This document shows positions 51,969 to 60,138 of a stretch of DNA of 64,000 bases, one piece after another. The notes under the pieces were generated by a model. That model was not told where the DNA came from and did not search any database. It saw nothing but the letters and a program-made list of their open reading frames with translations. How positions within the stretch are numbered: the stretch's first letter is position 1; each line of letters starts with the position of its first letter. The position numbers and the translations under genes were made by a program. Source of the DNA: JBFMAI01 sp040755725 (GTDB taxonomy: Bacteria; Planctomycetota; Phycisphaerae; UBA1845; Fen-1342); contig JBFMAI010000037.1 of assembly GCA_040755725.1 (NCBI GenBank), positions 1 to 64,000 of the forward strand, read 5' to 3'.

Positions 51969-54410
51969 ATGCCGAATCGAATGAGGCTCCCCGCAGGCAT
52001 GTTGCTGGTTTTCGCGGTTGCATCGATCGCGCGTGTCACGGTGGGTGGTGACCTCTGGTGGGACGAACGCTTTGGCATGAACGGCTTGCGCGGCGGGGGC
52101 GGCGGGATGGTCGCCGCCATCACGCAGTTCGACGACGGACGCGGGCCCGCGGTCTATGTGGGCGGCAGCTTTCACCAAGCGGGCGGCGTGGACGCGGTGG
52201 GCATCGCCCGCTGGGACGGTGTCACCTGGAGCGCCGTCGGCGAGGGCCTCGACCCCAGGTCGTTCGATCGCCTCGCCGCCCTCGCGGTCTTTGACGACGG
52301 TCGCGGACCGAAGCTCTACGCCGGGGGACACATGCGCAGAATGGGCGGCGAGCCGGTGAGTGCCATCGCCTGCTGGGACGGCGTCCGCTGGACGTCGGTC
52401 GCGGGTGGCGTCGGGAGCTTCGAGCCGGAGGATCTCGGCTATGTGGCCGCGCTGGCCGTGCATGACGACGGCACAGGTCCGGCGCTGTACGTCGGCGGCC
52501 GTTTCGAGCGGGCCGGCGCCGGGCCGGCGGCGAACATCGCCCGCTGGGACGGCACGAATTGGTCATCCGTCGGCGATGGTCTCTACGGGACCGTGAACTG
52601 CCTTGTCGAGTTCGATGCGGGCGCCGGGCGCGAGCTCTATGCCGGCGGAGATTTCTACGATTCCATCGGCGGCACGTGGGTCCACCTGGCGAAGTGGGAC
52701 GGGCAAGCGTGGAGCTTCGTCCCCGGGTTGAATGGCACGCCGTCCGATCTGGTGGTCTACGATGACGGCTTTGGCGCGGCGCTGTATGCGGCGGGGCAGT
52801 TCCAGACCGCGGCCGGCCTGCGGCACGTGCTGAAGTGGGATGGCGCGACATGGTCGGCGCTGGGGGCGGACACTTATGGCAATGTACACTCACTGGCCGT
52901 GTTCACGGATTCCGGCGGTCCAGCGCTCTACGCGGGCGGCGCAATCGTCTCCGCCGGCGGCGTGCCGATACCGGGGCTGGCGCGGTGGGATGGCACCGCG
53001 TGGACGGCCGTCCCCGGGGCGATTGAGGGTGTCTGGTCCGGCGTGTGGACGTTGGAGGTTCTGGACGGCCCGCGTGGCCCGGTGCTCTACGCGGGCGGCG
53101 AGTTTACACGAGTTGATGAGCGGCCGGCGGGTGCCGTCGCGACGTGGGATGGGGCCGGGTGGTCGTACCTCGATGGTGGCGTCACGCAGCCGGAGGTGAG
53201 CGAGTTCCTGAGCGTCGCGGACGGCGAGCTGCGCGGGCTATATGCCGCCGGCCCGTTTCTCCGCATCGGCTCGGCGGAGACGCATTTCGTGGCGCGGTGG
53301 GACGGCGCCGTGTGGACGCCGCTCGCCGACGGACTCAACGGTCGCGTGTCGGCCCTGACGCTGTTTGATGCCGGCGACGGCCTGCGCCTCTACGCCGGCG
53401 GCACGTTCACACAGGCCGGTGGTGTGACGGCCGACCGCATCGCCTGTTGGGACGGCACAGCCTGGAGCGCGCTGCCGGGTGGCGGCTTCGAGTGGCGGAA
53501 TGACGAAGTCTTAGCTCTGGCGGTCTACGATGGCGGTGCCGGCCCGGAGCTCTACGCCGCCGGAAACATCTCGCGTCTGGGCGGAGTGCCTGTGGATTAC
53601 ATCGCCCGCTGGGATGGCGCGCACTGGTCAAAGGTGGGGTCCGGGACAACCGGGACCGTGAATGCGCTCCAGGTGTACGACGATGGCACCGGTCCGGCGC
53701 TCTACGTGGCTGGCGGGTTTGACCGCGCCGGTGGGCAGCTTGCCGGGGGGTTGGCACGCTGGAACGGAAGCACCTGGATCCGCGTCGCGGCCGGCCTCGA
53801 GGGATTCTTCACATCGTTGGCGGTCTTCGACGACGGCCGCGGGTCCGCGCTGTACGCGGGCGGCACGGCGGACTACGGGGCCGGCAGCGGGGGCATCTTT
53901 CGCTGGGACGGTCGGACGCTGCGTAACGTCGAAGGCACCGAGGGCTGGCTTGTTCGCAGCTTGGCGGTCCATGATGACGGCCGCGGCCCGGCGCTCTACG
54001 CAGGCTTAGTTCAGAACGTGGGGGCGCCCGGGCACGCGTTTCTGGTCCGCTGGGACGGTCAGTCGTGGGAGATGGTCGGCGGTGACACGGACGGCACCGT
54101 GACGGCACTCGCCAGCCACGATGACGGGACCGGCGCAGCACTGTATGTGGGCGGGTGGTTCACGCACGCGGGCGGCCGGCCGGCGGGGCGCATCGCCCGC
54201 TGGGGCGGCTATCCGCATCCCGGCGACCTGAACTGCGATGGGCAGGCTGACTTCGCCGACGTGGACCCCTTTGTGCTGGCCCTGGCCAGCCCGGCGGCGT
54301 GGCAGGCTCAGTACCCCGACTGTCCGCTGCTCAACGGCGACATCAACGGCGACGGCCGGGTCGACTTCGGCGACATCAATCCGTTTGTGCGGCTGTTGAC
54401 CAACCCATAG
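51969..54410 (+). CDS. Exported multi-repeat beta-propeller protein with dockerin-like C-terminus
   Basis: 813 residues. ATG 51969 after GAGGAG. Signal peptide RLPAGMLLVFAVASIARV. The body has 14 repeats of about 50 residues with consensus LYAGG-F--AGG----IARWDGT-WSAV (for example ALYVGGRFERAG, IARWDGTNWSSV), a Kelch-like or YncE-like propeller, possibly two seven-bladed propellers in tandem. No catalytic residue is apparent. The tail is dockerin-like. Surface or secreted binding protein. Confidence 0.78.
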   Translation: MPNRMRLPAGMLLVFAVASIARVTVGGDLWWDERFGMNGLRGGGGGMVAAITQFDDGRGPAVYVGGSFHQAGGVDAVGIARWDGVTWSAVGEGLDPRSFDRLAALAVFDDGRGPKLYAGGHMRRMGGEPVSAIACWDGVRWTSVAGGVGSFEPEDLGYVAALAVHDDGTGPALYVGGRFERAGAGPAANIARWDGTNWSSVGDGLYGTVNCLVEFDAGAGRELYAGGDFYDSIGGTWVHLAKWDGQAWSFVPGLNGTPSDLVVYDDGFGAALYAAGQFQTAAGLRHVLKWDGATWSALGADTYGNVHSLAVFTDSGGPALYAGGAIVSAGGVPIPGLARWDGTAWTAVPGAIEGVWSGVWTLEVLDGPRGPVLYAGGEFTRVDERPAGAVATWDGAGWSYLDGGVTQPEVSEFLSVADGELRGLYAAGPFLRIGSAETHFVARWDGAVWTPLADGLNGRVSALTLFDAGDGLRLYAGGTFTQAGGVTADRIACWDGTAWSALPGGGFEWRNDEVLALAVYDGGAGPELYAAGNISRLGGVPVDYIARWDGAHWSKVGSGTTGTVNALQVYDDGTGPALYVAGGFDRAGGQLAGGLARWNGSTWIRVAAGLEGFFTSLAVFDDGRGSALYAGGTADYGAGSGGIFRWDGRTLRNVEGTEGWLVRSLAVHDDGRGPALYAGLVQNVGAPGHAFLVRWDGQSWEMVGGDTDGTVTALASHDDGTGAALYVGGWFTHAGGRPAGRIARWGGYPHPGDLNCDGQADFADVDPFVLALASPAAWQAQYPDCPLLNGDINGDGRVDFGDINPFVRLLTNP
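54220..54410 (+). other. Dockerin-like C-terminal module, copy 5
   Basis: First half diverged (GDLNCDGQADFADVDPFV), second half standard (DINGDGRVDFGDINPFV), ending LLTNP-stop. Confidence 0.7.
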
Positions 54411-54438
54411 CAACCGGGTCGCGTGCCGACCGTCCGGT

Positions 54439-54510
54439 CCGAGCCGCGACCGCCAGGGAGCGGTCGCTTGGGAGCACCATGTGGACGACTCCCTCACGGT
54501 CGTGGCTCGG
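54439..54510. repeat. Large inverted repeat of the CGCGACCG (NRDREG) family
   Basis: Arms 54439-54460 and 54489-54510 match in 19 of 22 positions; cores are GAGCCGCGACCG and CGGTCGTGGCTC. It lies between the propeller gene and etfB. Same unit as the two in the YceI-like gene (4849-4944). It may terminate the upstream transcript. Confidence 0.75.
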
Positions 54511-54562
54511 TCCTCGAGGATGCGACGGCCCTGAGTGGCAGCCGCGGTTGGTCGCCGCATTC

Positions 54563-54592
54563 TTGACGGTCGCCCCACAATTCGGCTAGTTT
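54563..54592 (+). promoter_or_regulatory. Candidate promoter of the etf operon
   Basis: TTGACG (54563-54568), 18-base spacer, TAGTTT (54587-54592), 43 bases before the GTG start of etfB. The -35 is good and the -10 weak. Confidence 0.3.
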
Positions 54593-54634
54593 TGTCGTAT
54601 TCGCCGCGTTGCGGCCGTGTGAGGGAGTCTGATT

Positions 54635-55573
54635 GTGCCGTATCACTGCGTCGTCTGCGTCAAGCAGGTGCCCGACACCGCCAACGTGACCGCCCAGGCC
54701 ATGAAGGAGGACGGCACCGTCAACCGGGCCGCCCTGCCGGCGGTCTTCAATCCCGACGACCTGTACGCCCTGGAGGCGGCCCTTCAGGTCCGCGACCGGT
54801 ACGGCGGGACAGTCACCGTGCTGACGATGGGGCCGCCCAAGGCCGGCGACGTGCTCCGCGAATGCCTGTACCGGGGGGCGGACCGGGTGGTGCTGCTGAC
54901 CGACCGCCGGGCGGCGGCCAGCGACACGCTGGCGACGAGCTACATTCTCAGCCAGGCGGTGCGGGCGACGAAGAACTACGACTTTGTGTTCTGCGGGCGG
55001 CAGGCGATCGACGGCGACACGGCCCAGGTGGGGCCGCAGCTTGCCGAGAAGCTGGGTATCCCGCAGGTCACGTATGTCGAGGAACTGATTGAGGTTCGGG
55101 ACCGCTCGGCCCGCGTGCGGCGCAACGTCGGCAACGGCTGGGAGGTCGTCGAGGTGCGGCTGCCGGTGTTGCTGACGGTGCTGGACACGGCGTCGGAGCC
55201 GCGGCCGCCGGCGGCGAGGCGGGTGATGAAGTACAAGCGGGCCCGGGCGCGCGTCGAGCTCGAGGCCGCCGTCAAGGGGAATGCGGGCGTCTCGCCCGCG
55301 CCCGGTGGTACCGGCGTCTCGCCGGTGGATATTGAACATGAGGTCGAACGGCTGGCCGAGGGTCTGCGGTCGCGCGGCCTGATGATCGAGCAGTGGAACC
55401 TGGACGACATCCAGGCGGACCTGAGCTGGTGCGGCCTGCACGGTTCGCCGACGAAGGTCCACCGCATCCAGGCCATTGTGCTGACGAAACAGGGCTACAC
55501 GGAGGTCCCGCCGACAGAGGACGGCATTCGCAGCCTCATCCGCGAGTTGGTTGTGGATCACACACTCGGATGA
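54635..55573 (+). CDS. etfB: Electron transfer flavoprotein subunit beta
   Basis: 312 residues from GTG 54635. Beta subunit of ETF, which takes electrons from acyl-CoA dehydrogenases. Family marks: CVVCVKQVPDTANVTA, TVTVLTMGPPKAGDVLREC, GADRVVLLTDRRAAASDT, FCGRQAIDGDTAQVGPQLAE, VLLTVLDTASEPRPP. A segment NAGVSPAPGGTGVSPV (about 217-232) is encoded by two family-A palindromes and is foreign to the family; it lies just after the conserved core, in the C-terminal arm. First gene of an operon with etfA and an acyl-CoA dehydrogenase. Confidence 0.93.
   Translation: MPYHCVVCVKQVPDTANVTAQAMKEDGTVNRAALPAVFNPDDLYALEAALQVRDRYGGTVTVLTMGPPKAGDVLRECLYRGADRVVLLTDRRAAASDTLATSYILSQAVRATKNYDFVFCGRQAIDGDTAQVGPQLAEKLGIPQVTYVEELIEVRDRSARVRRNVGNGWEVVEVRLPVLLTVLDTASEPRPPAARRVMKYKRARARVELEAAVKGNAGVSPAPGGTGVSPVDIEHEVERLAEGLRSRGLMIEQWNLDDIQADLSWCGLHGSPTKVHRIQAIVLTKQGYTEVPPTEDGIRSLIRELVVDHTLG
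55283..55326. repeat. Two in-frame pentaloop palindromes (family A) in etfB
   Basis: Arms GCGGGC/GCCCGC (55283-55288, 55294-55299) and ACCGGC/GCCGGT (55310-55315, 55321-55326), both with loop GTCTC. Each reads GVSP in the frame of etfB. Confidence 0.85.
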
Positions 55574-55581
55574 ACAATGCG

Positions 55582-55647
55582 GTGATAAAGTGAAAAGGCG
55601 ACACCGTGATAAGGGTTGGCGTTCGGGCGCCGTTTTCACTTCATCAC
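55582..55647. repeat. Inverted repeat between etfB and etfA
   Basis: Arms GTGATAAAGTGAAAA (55582-55596) and TTTTCACTTCATCAC (55633-55647), one mismatch, within a larger set of GTGACA-type heptamers that continue to 55665. It separates two genes that are translationally adjacent in most genomes. Confidence 0.75.
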
Positions 55648-55684
55648 GTTCTCACCTTGTCACCATCACAGCACCGGAGATGCG

Positions 55685-56719
55685 ATGATTTCGCAGAATC
55701 GCAATGGTGAGGTTTGGGTCTACGCGGAGCAGGAAGACGGTTCGCTCCACGACGTGGCCCTGGAGCTTGCCGGCAAGGCCCGGGAGCTGGCCGACCGGCT
55801 CGGCGTCAAGGTCGGGGCCGTCCTGACGGGCTGGAGCGTCCGCGAGCTGGCGTACCGGCTGATCCAGCACGGCACCGACCACGTGTATCTCGTCGAGGAC
55901 CGCCGACTGGAGCATTATCAGACGCTGCCGTACGCCCGTGTCGTGACGACGCTCGTGGGGAAGCATCGGCCGCAGATTGTCGTCTTCGGCGCCACGCCGC
56001 TGGGCCGCGACCTCGCTCCCCGATGTGCGTCGGCGCTGCGCTGCGGCCTGACCGCCGACTGCACCGACCTTGACGTGGCGGACGTGGACGACCCGGCGGC
56101 GAAGAAGGTCCACAAGAACCTGCTGCTCCAGATTCGTCCGGCCTTCGGCGGGAACATCATCGCCACGATCATAAATCCAGAGCGCTGGCCGCAGATGGCG
56201 ACCGTCCGCGAGGGCGTCATGCCGCTGCGCAACCCGGATATGCAGCGCAAGGGGGAGATCGTCGCGGAGAAGGTCGAGTTCCGCGACGAGGACTTCGCGG
56301 TCCGGCTGATCGAGCGGCACCGCGAGGCGCGCAAGGTAAACCTGAAGGGTGCACGGACGATCGTCGCCGGCGGCGGCGGCGTCGGCAGCAAGCAGAACTT
56401 CAAGCTGATTCACGATCTGGCGGGCGCGATCGGCGGTGCCGTGGGCGCGTCGCGGGCGGCGGTGGACGGCGGCTTCATCGACAAAGCCCACCAGGTGGGC
56501 CAGACCGGCACGACCGTGCGGCCGGCGCTGTACATCGCGTGCGGCATCAGCGGGGCGATCCAGCACCGCGCGGGCATGGAGGAGTCGGCCAAGATCGTCG
56601 CGATCAACTGGGACAAGGAAGCGCCGATCTTCGGCGTGGCCCACTACGGCATCGTCGGCGACCTGAACCAGGTGATCCCGATGATGGTGAAGGCGATTAA
56701 GGAGCGGCCGAAGGAGTGA
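55685..56719 (+). CDS. etfA: Electron transfer flavoprotein subunit alpha
   Basis: 344 residues from ATG 55685 (GGAG before it). FAD-binding alpha subunit. Marks: VWVYAEQEDGSLHDVALELAG, VVFGATPLGRDLAPR, GLTADCTDL, NLLLQIRPAFGGNIIATII, and the FAD domain VAGGGGVGSKQNFKLIHDLAGAIGG, SRAAVDGGFIDKAHQVGQTGTTVRP, YIACGISGAIQHRAGM and INWDKEAPIFGVAHYGIVGDL. Together with etfB it feeds electrons to the quinone pool through ETF-QO (not in the window). The next gene is its dehydrogenase. Confidence 0.94.
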   Translation: MISQNRNGEVWVYAEQEDGSLHDVALELAGKARELADRLGVKVGAVLTGWSVRELAYRLIQHGTDHVYLVEDRRLEHYQTLPYARVVTTLVGKHRPQIVVFGATPLGRDLAPRCASALRCGLTADCTDLDVADVDDPAAKKVHKNLLLQIRPAFGGNIIATIINPERWPQMATVREGVMPLRNPDMQRKGEIVAEKVEFRDEDFAVRLIERHREARKVNLKGARTIVAGGGGVGSKQNFKLIHDLAGAIGGAVGASRAAVDGGFIDKAHQVGQTGTTVRPALYIACGISGAIQHRAGMEESAKIVAINWDKEAPIFGVAHYGIVGDLNQVIPMMVKAIKERPKE

Positions 56720-56752
56720 GACCAGCCGCGAAGCGGCGTGCGAGCCTCCCTT

Positions 56753-56796
56753 CCTCTCAGGTCGCCACAGCGAGTCGCCTGAGGCGACCTGAGAGG
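56753..56796. repeat. Long palindrome (family E) between etfA and acd
   Basis: Perfect 14-base arms CCTCTCAGGTCGCC (56753-56766) and GGCGACCTGAGAGG (56783-56796), 16-base loop starting ACAGCGAG. The loop shares CGCCACAGCGAGTCG with the left window edge. It is followed by GAGGGAGGGGGG that may help as Shine-Dalgarno. Confidence 0.8.
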
Positions 56797-56817
56797 GAGG
56801 GGGGTTGAGAGGCAAAT

Positions 56818-58776
56818 ATGCCCAACTTCTTCCTGGACAACGACGACATCCGGTTCCTGTTCGAGCATCTGAACCTGGCCGAGATCGCGCGCGTACAGGA
56901 ACGTGATTTCGCCGACGCCGACGCCGGCGTCGATTACGCCCCGGCCGACGAGGCCGACGCGATCGACAACTACCGGCGTGTGCTCGACATCGTCGGCGAC
57001 CTGGCGGGCAATACGATCGCCCCGCGGGCCGAGGAGATCGACCGCGAAGGCCACACCCTCAACGAGGACGGCACCGTCACGCTGCACCCGTTGGTCGCGG
57101 ACAACCTCCGCCGCCTCGCCCAGGCCGACCTGATGGGCTTCACGCTTCCGCGCAAGTACGGCGGCCTGAACTGCCCCAACTTGATCTACACGATGGCGAT
57201 CGAGATGGTCAGCCGGGCCGACGCGTCGCTGATGAACATCTTCGGTCTCCAGGGCATCGCCGAGACGATCAATGCCTTCGCCGATGACGCGATCAAGGAC
57301 GAGTACCTCCCGCGGTTTGCCCGCGGCGAGGTCACCGGCGCGATGGTCCTCACCGAGCCCGACGCCGGCAGCGACCTCCAGGCCGTCCGCCTCAGAGCGG
57401 TCGAAGAGAACGGGCAGTGGTACCTCCGCGGCGTCAAGCGGTTCATCACCAACGGCTGCGGCGAGGTGCTGCTCGTGCTGGCCCGCAGCGAGCCGGACGT
57501 CAGCGACGGCCGCGGGCTGAGCCTGTTTGTCACCGACCGCAACCCGCGCGTCCGTGTGCGGCACCTGGAGCACAAGCTCGGCATCCACGGCTCGCCGACC
57601 TGCGAGCTGGTGTTCGACGAGTGCCCCGCCCGGCTCATCGGCCAGCGGCAGCGCGGCCTGATCACCTACGTCATGGCCCTGATGAACGGCGCCCGCGTCG
57701 GTATCGCCGCCCAGTCGCTGGGTGTCGGCGAAGCCGCCTACCGGCTGGCCCGTACCTACGCGAACTCACGCAAGCAGTTCGGCGGGCCGATCGAGCGGCT
57801 GCCCGCGGTGGCCGAGATGATCACGGACATGAAAATCCACCTGGAGGCGGCGCGGGCGCTGACCTATGAAACCAGCCGCATTTGCGACCTGGAGAACAAC
57901 AACACCTGGGTGCTCGAAATGCAGGGTGGCACAGGCGTCCCGCCTGTGGCCGCGGATGAGCTGAAGGAGCGCAAGCAGCTTGCCAAGACGCTCAAGCGGC
58001 TCAACGGGATGTTGACGCCGATGGCGAAGTACTACGCCTCGGAAATGTGCGTGAAGCTCGCCGACACCTGCATCCAGGTTCTCGGCGGCTCCGGCTACAT
58101 GCAGGATTACCCCGCCGAGCGGTATCTCCGCGACGCCCGCATCACGACCATCTACGAGGGCACGAGCCAGCTCCAGATCGTGGCGGCGGTGCGCGGCGTG
58201 TGCTCCGGGGCGTTTGAGAAGCGAATCCTCGAACTGGAAGAAATCAACTACGGCGACCCGCTGCTGGCCGAGCTCAAGGAGAAGCTCCGCGAGGGCCGTT
58301 CGCACGTGCTCAACGCGATCACGTTTGTGAAGGGGCAGGGGACCGACTACCTCGACCTGGCCGGCCGCAAGCTGGTCGATGCGGCGATTTCAGTCCTCGT
58401 CGGCCACCTCTTCCTGCAACAAGCCGCCGGCGTCACGCTCTCCGGCCCAAACGTTGCCAGCGCAACGAAGAGCGTCGGCGTCTCGCCGGCAACGGCGGCG
58501 GGCGCCGACTCCAGTAGCGCCGGATCTCCGAGTCCGGCGTCAGGCACCAGTACCACCGGCGTCAGCCCGGCGTCCGTAGCGGCCGGGCTCTGCACCGGCC
58601 GTCTGGACGCCGCCAGGCTGGCGGCCCTCCGCGACCGCAAGAAGCGCGTCGCCAAGCGCTTCATCGAAACGGAGCTGCCGAAGATCCGCCTCAACTGCGA
58701 GATGGTCCAATCCGGCGACAAGACGCCGCTGGAGGAATACGCCCTCCTGGCTGGCCCCGTCCCGGCGAAAGAGTAG
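56818..58776 (+). CDS. Acyl-CoA dehydrogenase
   Basis: 652 residues. FAD-dependent alpha-beta dehydrogenation of acyl-CoA; electrons go to the EtfAB encoded upstream. N-terminal helical domain, middle domain (GAMVLTEPDAGSDLQAVR, YLRGVKRFITNGC), C-terminal domain ARVGIAAQSLGVGEAAYRLA, YANSRKQFGGPI, LGGSGYMQDYPAERYLRDARI, and catalytic base E447 in IYEGTSQLQ. The C-terminal extension (about 470-652) occurs in the DUF1974/ACAD-like longer types. It carries two repeat-derived stretches: GTGVPPV (about 374-380) and SVGVSPA...TGVSPASVAAGLCTGR (about 552-602). Confidence 0.9.
   Translation: MPNFFLDNDDIRFLFEHLNLAEIARVQERDFADADAGVDYAPADEADAIDNYRRVLDIVGDLAGNTIAPRAEEIDREGHTLNEDGTVTLHPLVADNLRRLAQADLMGFTLPRKYGGLNCPNLIYTMAIEMVSRADASLMNIFGLQGIAETINAFADDAIKDEYLPRFARGEVTGAMVLTEPDAGSDLQAVRLRAVEENGQWYLRGVKRFITNGCGEVLLVLARSEPDVSDGRGLSLFVTDRNPRVRVRHLEHKLGIHGSPTCELVFDECPARLIGQRQRGLITYVMALMNGARVGIAAQSLGVGEAAYRLARTYANSRKQFGGPIERLPAVAEMITDMKIHLEAARALTYETSRICDLENNNTWVLEMQGGTGVPPVAADELKERKQLAKTLKRLNGMLTPMAKYYASEMCVKLADTCIQVLGGSGYMQDYPAERYLRDARITTIYEGTSQLQIVAAVRGVCSGAFEKRILELEEINYGDPLLAELKEKLREGRSHVLNAITFVKGQGTDYLDLAGRKLVDAAISVLVGHLFLQQAAGVTLSGPNVASATKSVGVSPATAAGADSSSAGSPSPASGTSTTGVSPASVAAGLCTGRLDAARLAALRDRKKRVAKRFIETELPKIRLNCEMVQSGDKTPLEEYALLAGPVPAKE
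57931..57947. repeat. In-frame pentaloop palindrome (family A) in acyl-CoA dehydrogenase
   Basis: Arms ACAGGC (57931-57936) and GCCTGT (57942-57947), loop GTCCC, read GTGVPPV. Flanks GGTGGC and GGCCGC as in the GCACCGGCC type. Confidence 0.85.
58475..58604. repeat. Composite in-frame repeat cluster in acyl-CoA dehydrogenase
   Basis: CGGC-GTCTC-GCCG (58476-58488), then a stem CGCCGGA/TCCGGCG (58518-58524, 58533-58539), then GGCGTCAGCCCGGCG and TAGCGGCCGGGCTCTGCACC (58576-58598). All remain in frame, adding about 50 small-residue codons. Confidence 0.75.
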
Positions 58777-58850
58777 CCGGGCATTCGAAGAGCGACCGAC
58801 GCGCACCGGCTTGCCGGACCCTGCACGAGCGGTGAGCACTCCGGAACCCC

Positions 58851-58870
58851 CCTCTCTATCAGGGAGGGGG
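58851..58870. repeat. AGGGAGGGG repeat (family E), downstream of acd
   Basis: CCCCCCTCTC-TATCA-GGGAGGGGG followed by TTGGGGGAG. Imperfect stem. It lies between the convergent acd and STN genes and may terminate. Confidence 0.6.
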
Positions 58871-59018
58871 TTGGGGGAGCATCCGAATCGCCCGTGCGAA
58901 CCAGGGTGGCCTTCGTGCAAGGCTCGCGTGCGCGGTGCGAAGCACACCCGCCGGCGCTCGCCGCCGGTTGGTAGGGCAAAGCGCCGCCCTGGTGTTGGCC
59001 GGGCGGCCGGGCGGCCGG

Positions 59019-60128
59019 CTACGGGGTCGGGCGGTCCGGCCCGGTCCGCAGCAGCTCGATGACTTGCGGCAGCCTGCGGGCGCGCAGGTCGCGGAACTCC
59101 GCCGGCAACTCGTCCTCGCGGATGAGAAAGTCGATGGTGGTGCCGTCGGTGCCGACCGGGACGCGCAGAATGGCGGCCACACGGGCCTCGCCGCCGGGCC
59201 GGACGGCCTCGTCCTTGCCGGCAGCCCCGACCACGATGCCGTCGTCCACCACCTCGTACCACAAGCCGGTACGACCGACGAGCAGCTCGAGGATTTGCCG
59301 CACGGTCGTTTGCCGCTGGACCAGGTCCACATAACGTTCCCGCGCGGCGACACGTTGCAGCGCCCCCGGCTCAAAGTGGATCGTGATGTCGACTCGGCGG
59401 CCCAGGTCCAGCAGCAACTCATCCAGCGGCCGACGCCGGTAGTTCAGGTCCAGCGGGCGATCGAGCCGTTGCTGGATATCCTCGCTGCGGCCGTAGACGA
59501 CGATCGTGGAGCCGGACGGCACCCACAGCCACCCCAGGCCGGCGGTCGCGGCCTCGAGCTGGGCCAGGGCGGCCGCGGCGGGGGCGGCGGCCAGGGCCCG
59601 GTCGAACGCGGCCCGCGGATCGGGCGTCGGCGGCACACGGAACTCGACGGCCCGGCGCTCGGCGGGCAGCGCGCTCCAGGGCTGCGCGGCCAGATGTTGC
59701 AGCAGCGTCACTTCATCGAGCGTCAGGCGGCGACCCAGTCGGTCCAGCACCGGCCCCGGCTCGACGACGACGTCGTTGCCATCCACGCGCAGGCGCAGGC
59801 CGAGCCCGTCGAAGATGCGGCCCAGCGCCTGCCGCACCGACACGTTGTCCAGCGCCAGCGACAGCCGGGTCTGTTCGCCGTAAGGGAGCCATTCGACGGC
59901 AGCCTCGTCCAGGACGAAGTGCAAGCCGGTGAGCTTCTCCAATTCGAGCAACGCATCGCGGACGGGGCGCTCGGAGATTTCGACGCGCTGCGTGATGCGC
60001 TGGTCGAGGGCGGCCTCCACCAAATCGCGCAACCCTTGCGCGAAGACGGGCGGCACTGCCACCCCCCAATACAGCGCCAGCCCCGTGATAGCCTGAATCC
60101 AACGCAGCCGGGCCTTCGCAGTTCGCAT
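59019..60128 (-). CDS. Exported protein with two STN/secretin-N-like domains
   Basis: 369 residues. Signal peptide IQAITGLALYWGVAVPPVFAQ. Two STN-like repeats: about 48-123 (RPVRDALLELEKLTGLHFV, VSVRQALGRIFDGLGLRLRV, DVVVEP) and about 232-303 (RPLDELLLDLGRRVDITIHF, TTVRQILELLVGRTGLWYEV, IVVGA). STN domains sit at the periplasmic entry of secretins and TonB transducers. Here no secretin barrel or plug follows, so it is a free periplasmic protein, probably acting on the adjacent anti-sigma protein. Third gene of the ECF operon, 10 bases after the anti-sigma stop. Confidence 0.72.
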   Translation of the reverse strand: MRTAKARLRWIQAITGLALYWGVAVPPVFAQGLRDLVEAALDQRITQRVEISERPVRDALLELEKLTGLHFVLDEAAVEWLPYGEQTRLSLALDNVSVRQALGRIFDGLGLRLRVDGNDVVVEPGPVLDRLGRRLTLDEVTLLQHLAAQPWSALPAERRAVEFRVPPTPDPRAAFDRALAAAPAAAALAQLEAATAGLGWLWVPSGSTIVVYGRSEDIQQRLDRPLDLNYRRRPLDELLLDLGRRVDITIHFEPGALQRVAARERYVDLVQRQTTVRQILELLVGRTGLWYEVVDDGIVVGAAGKDEAVRPGGEARVAAILRVPVGTDGTTIDFLIREDELPAEFRDLRARRLPQVIELLRTGPDRPTP

Positions 60129-60138
60129 GTCATTCGCC

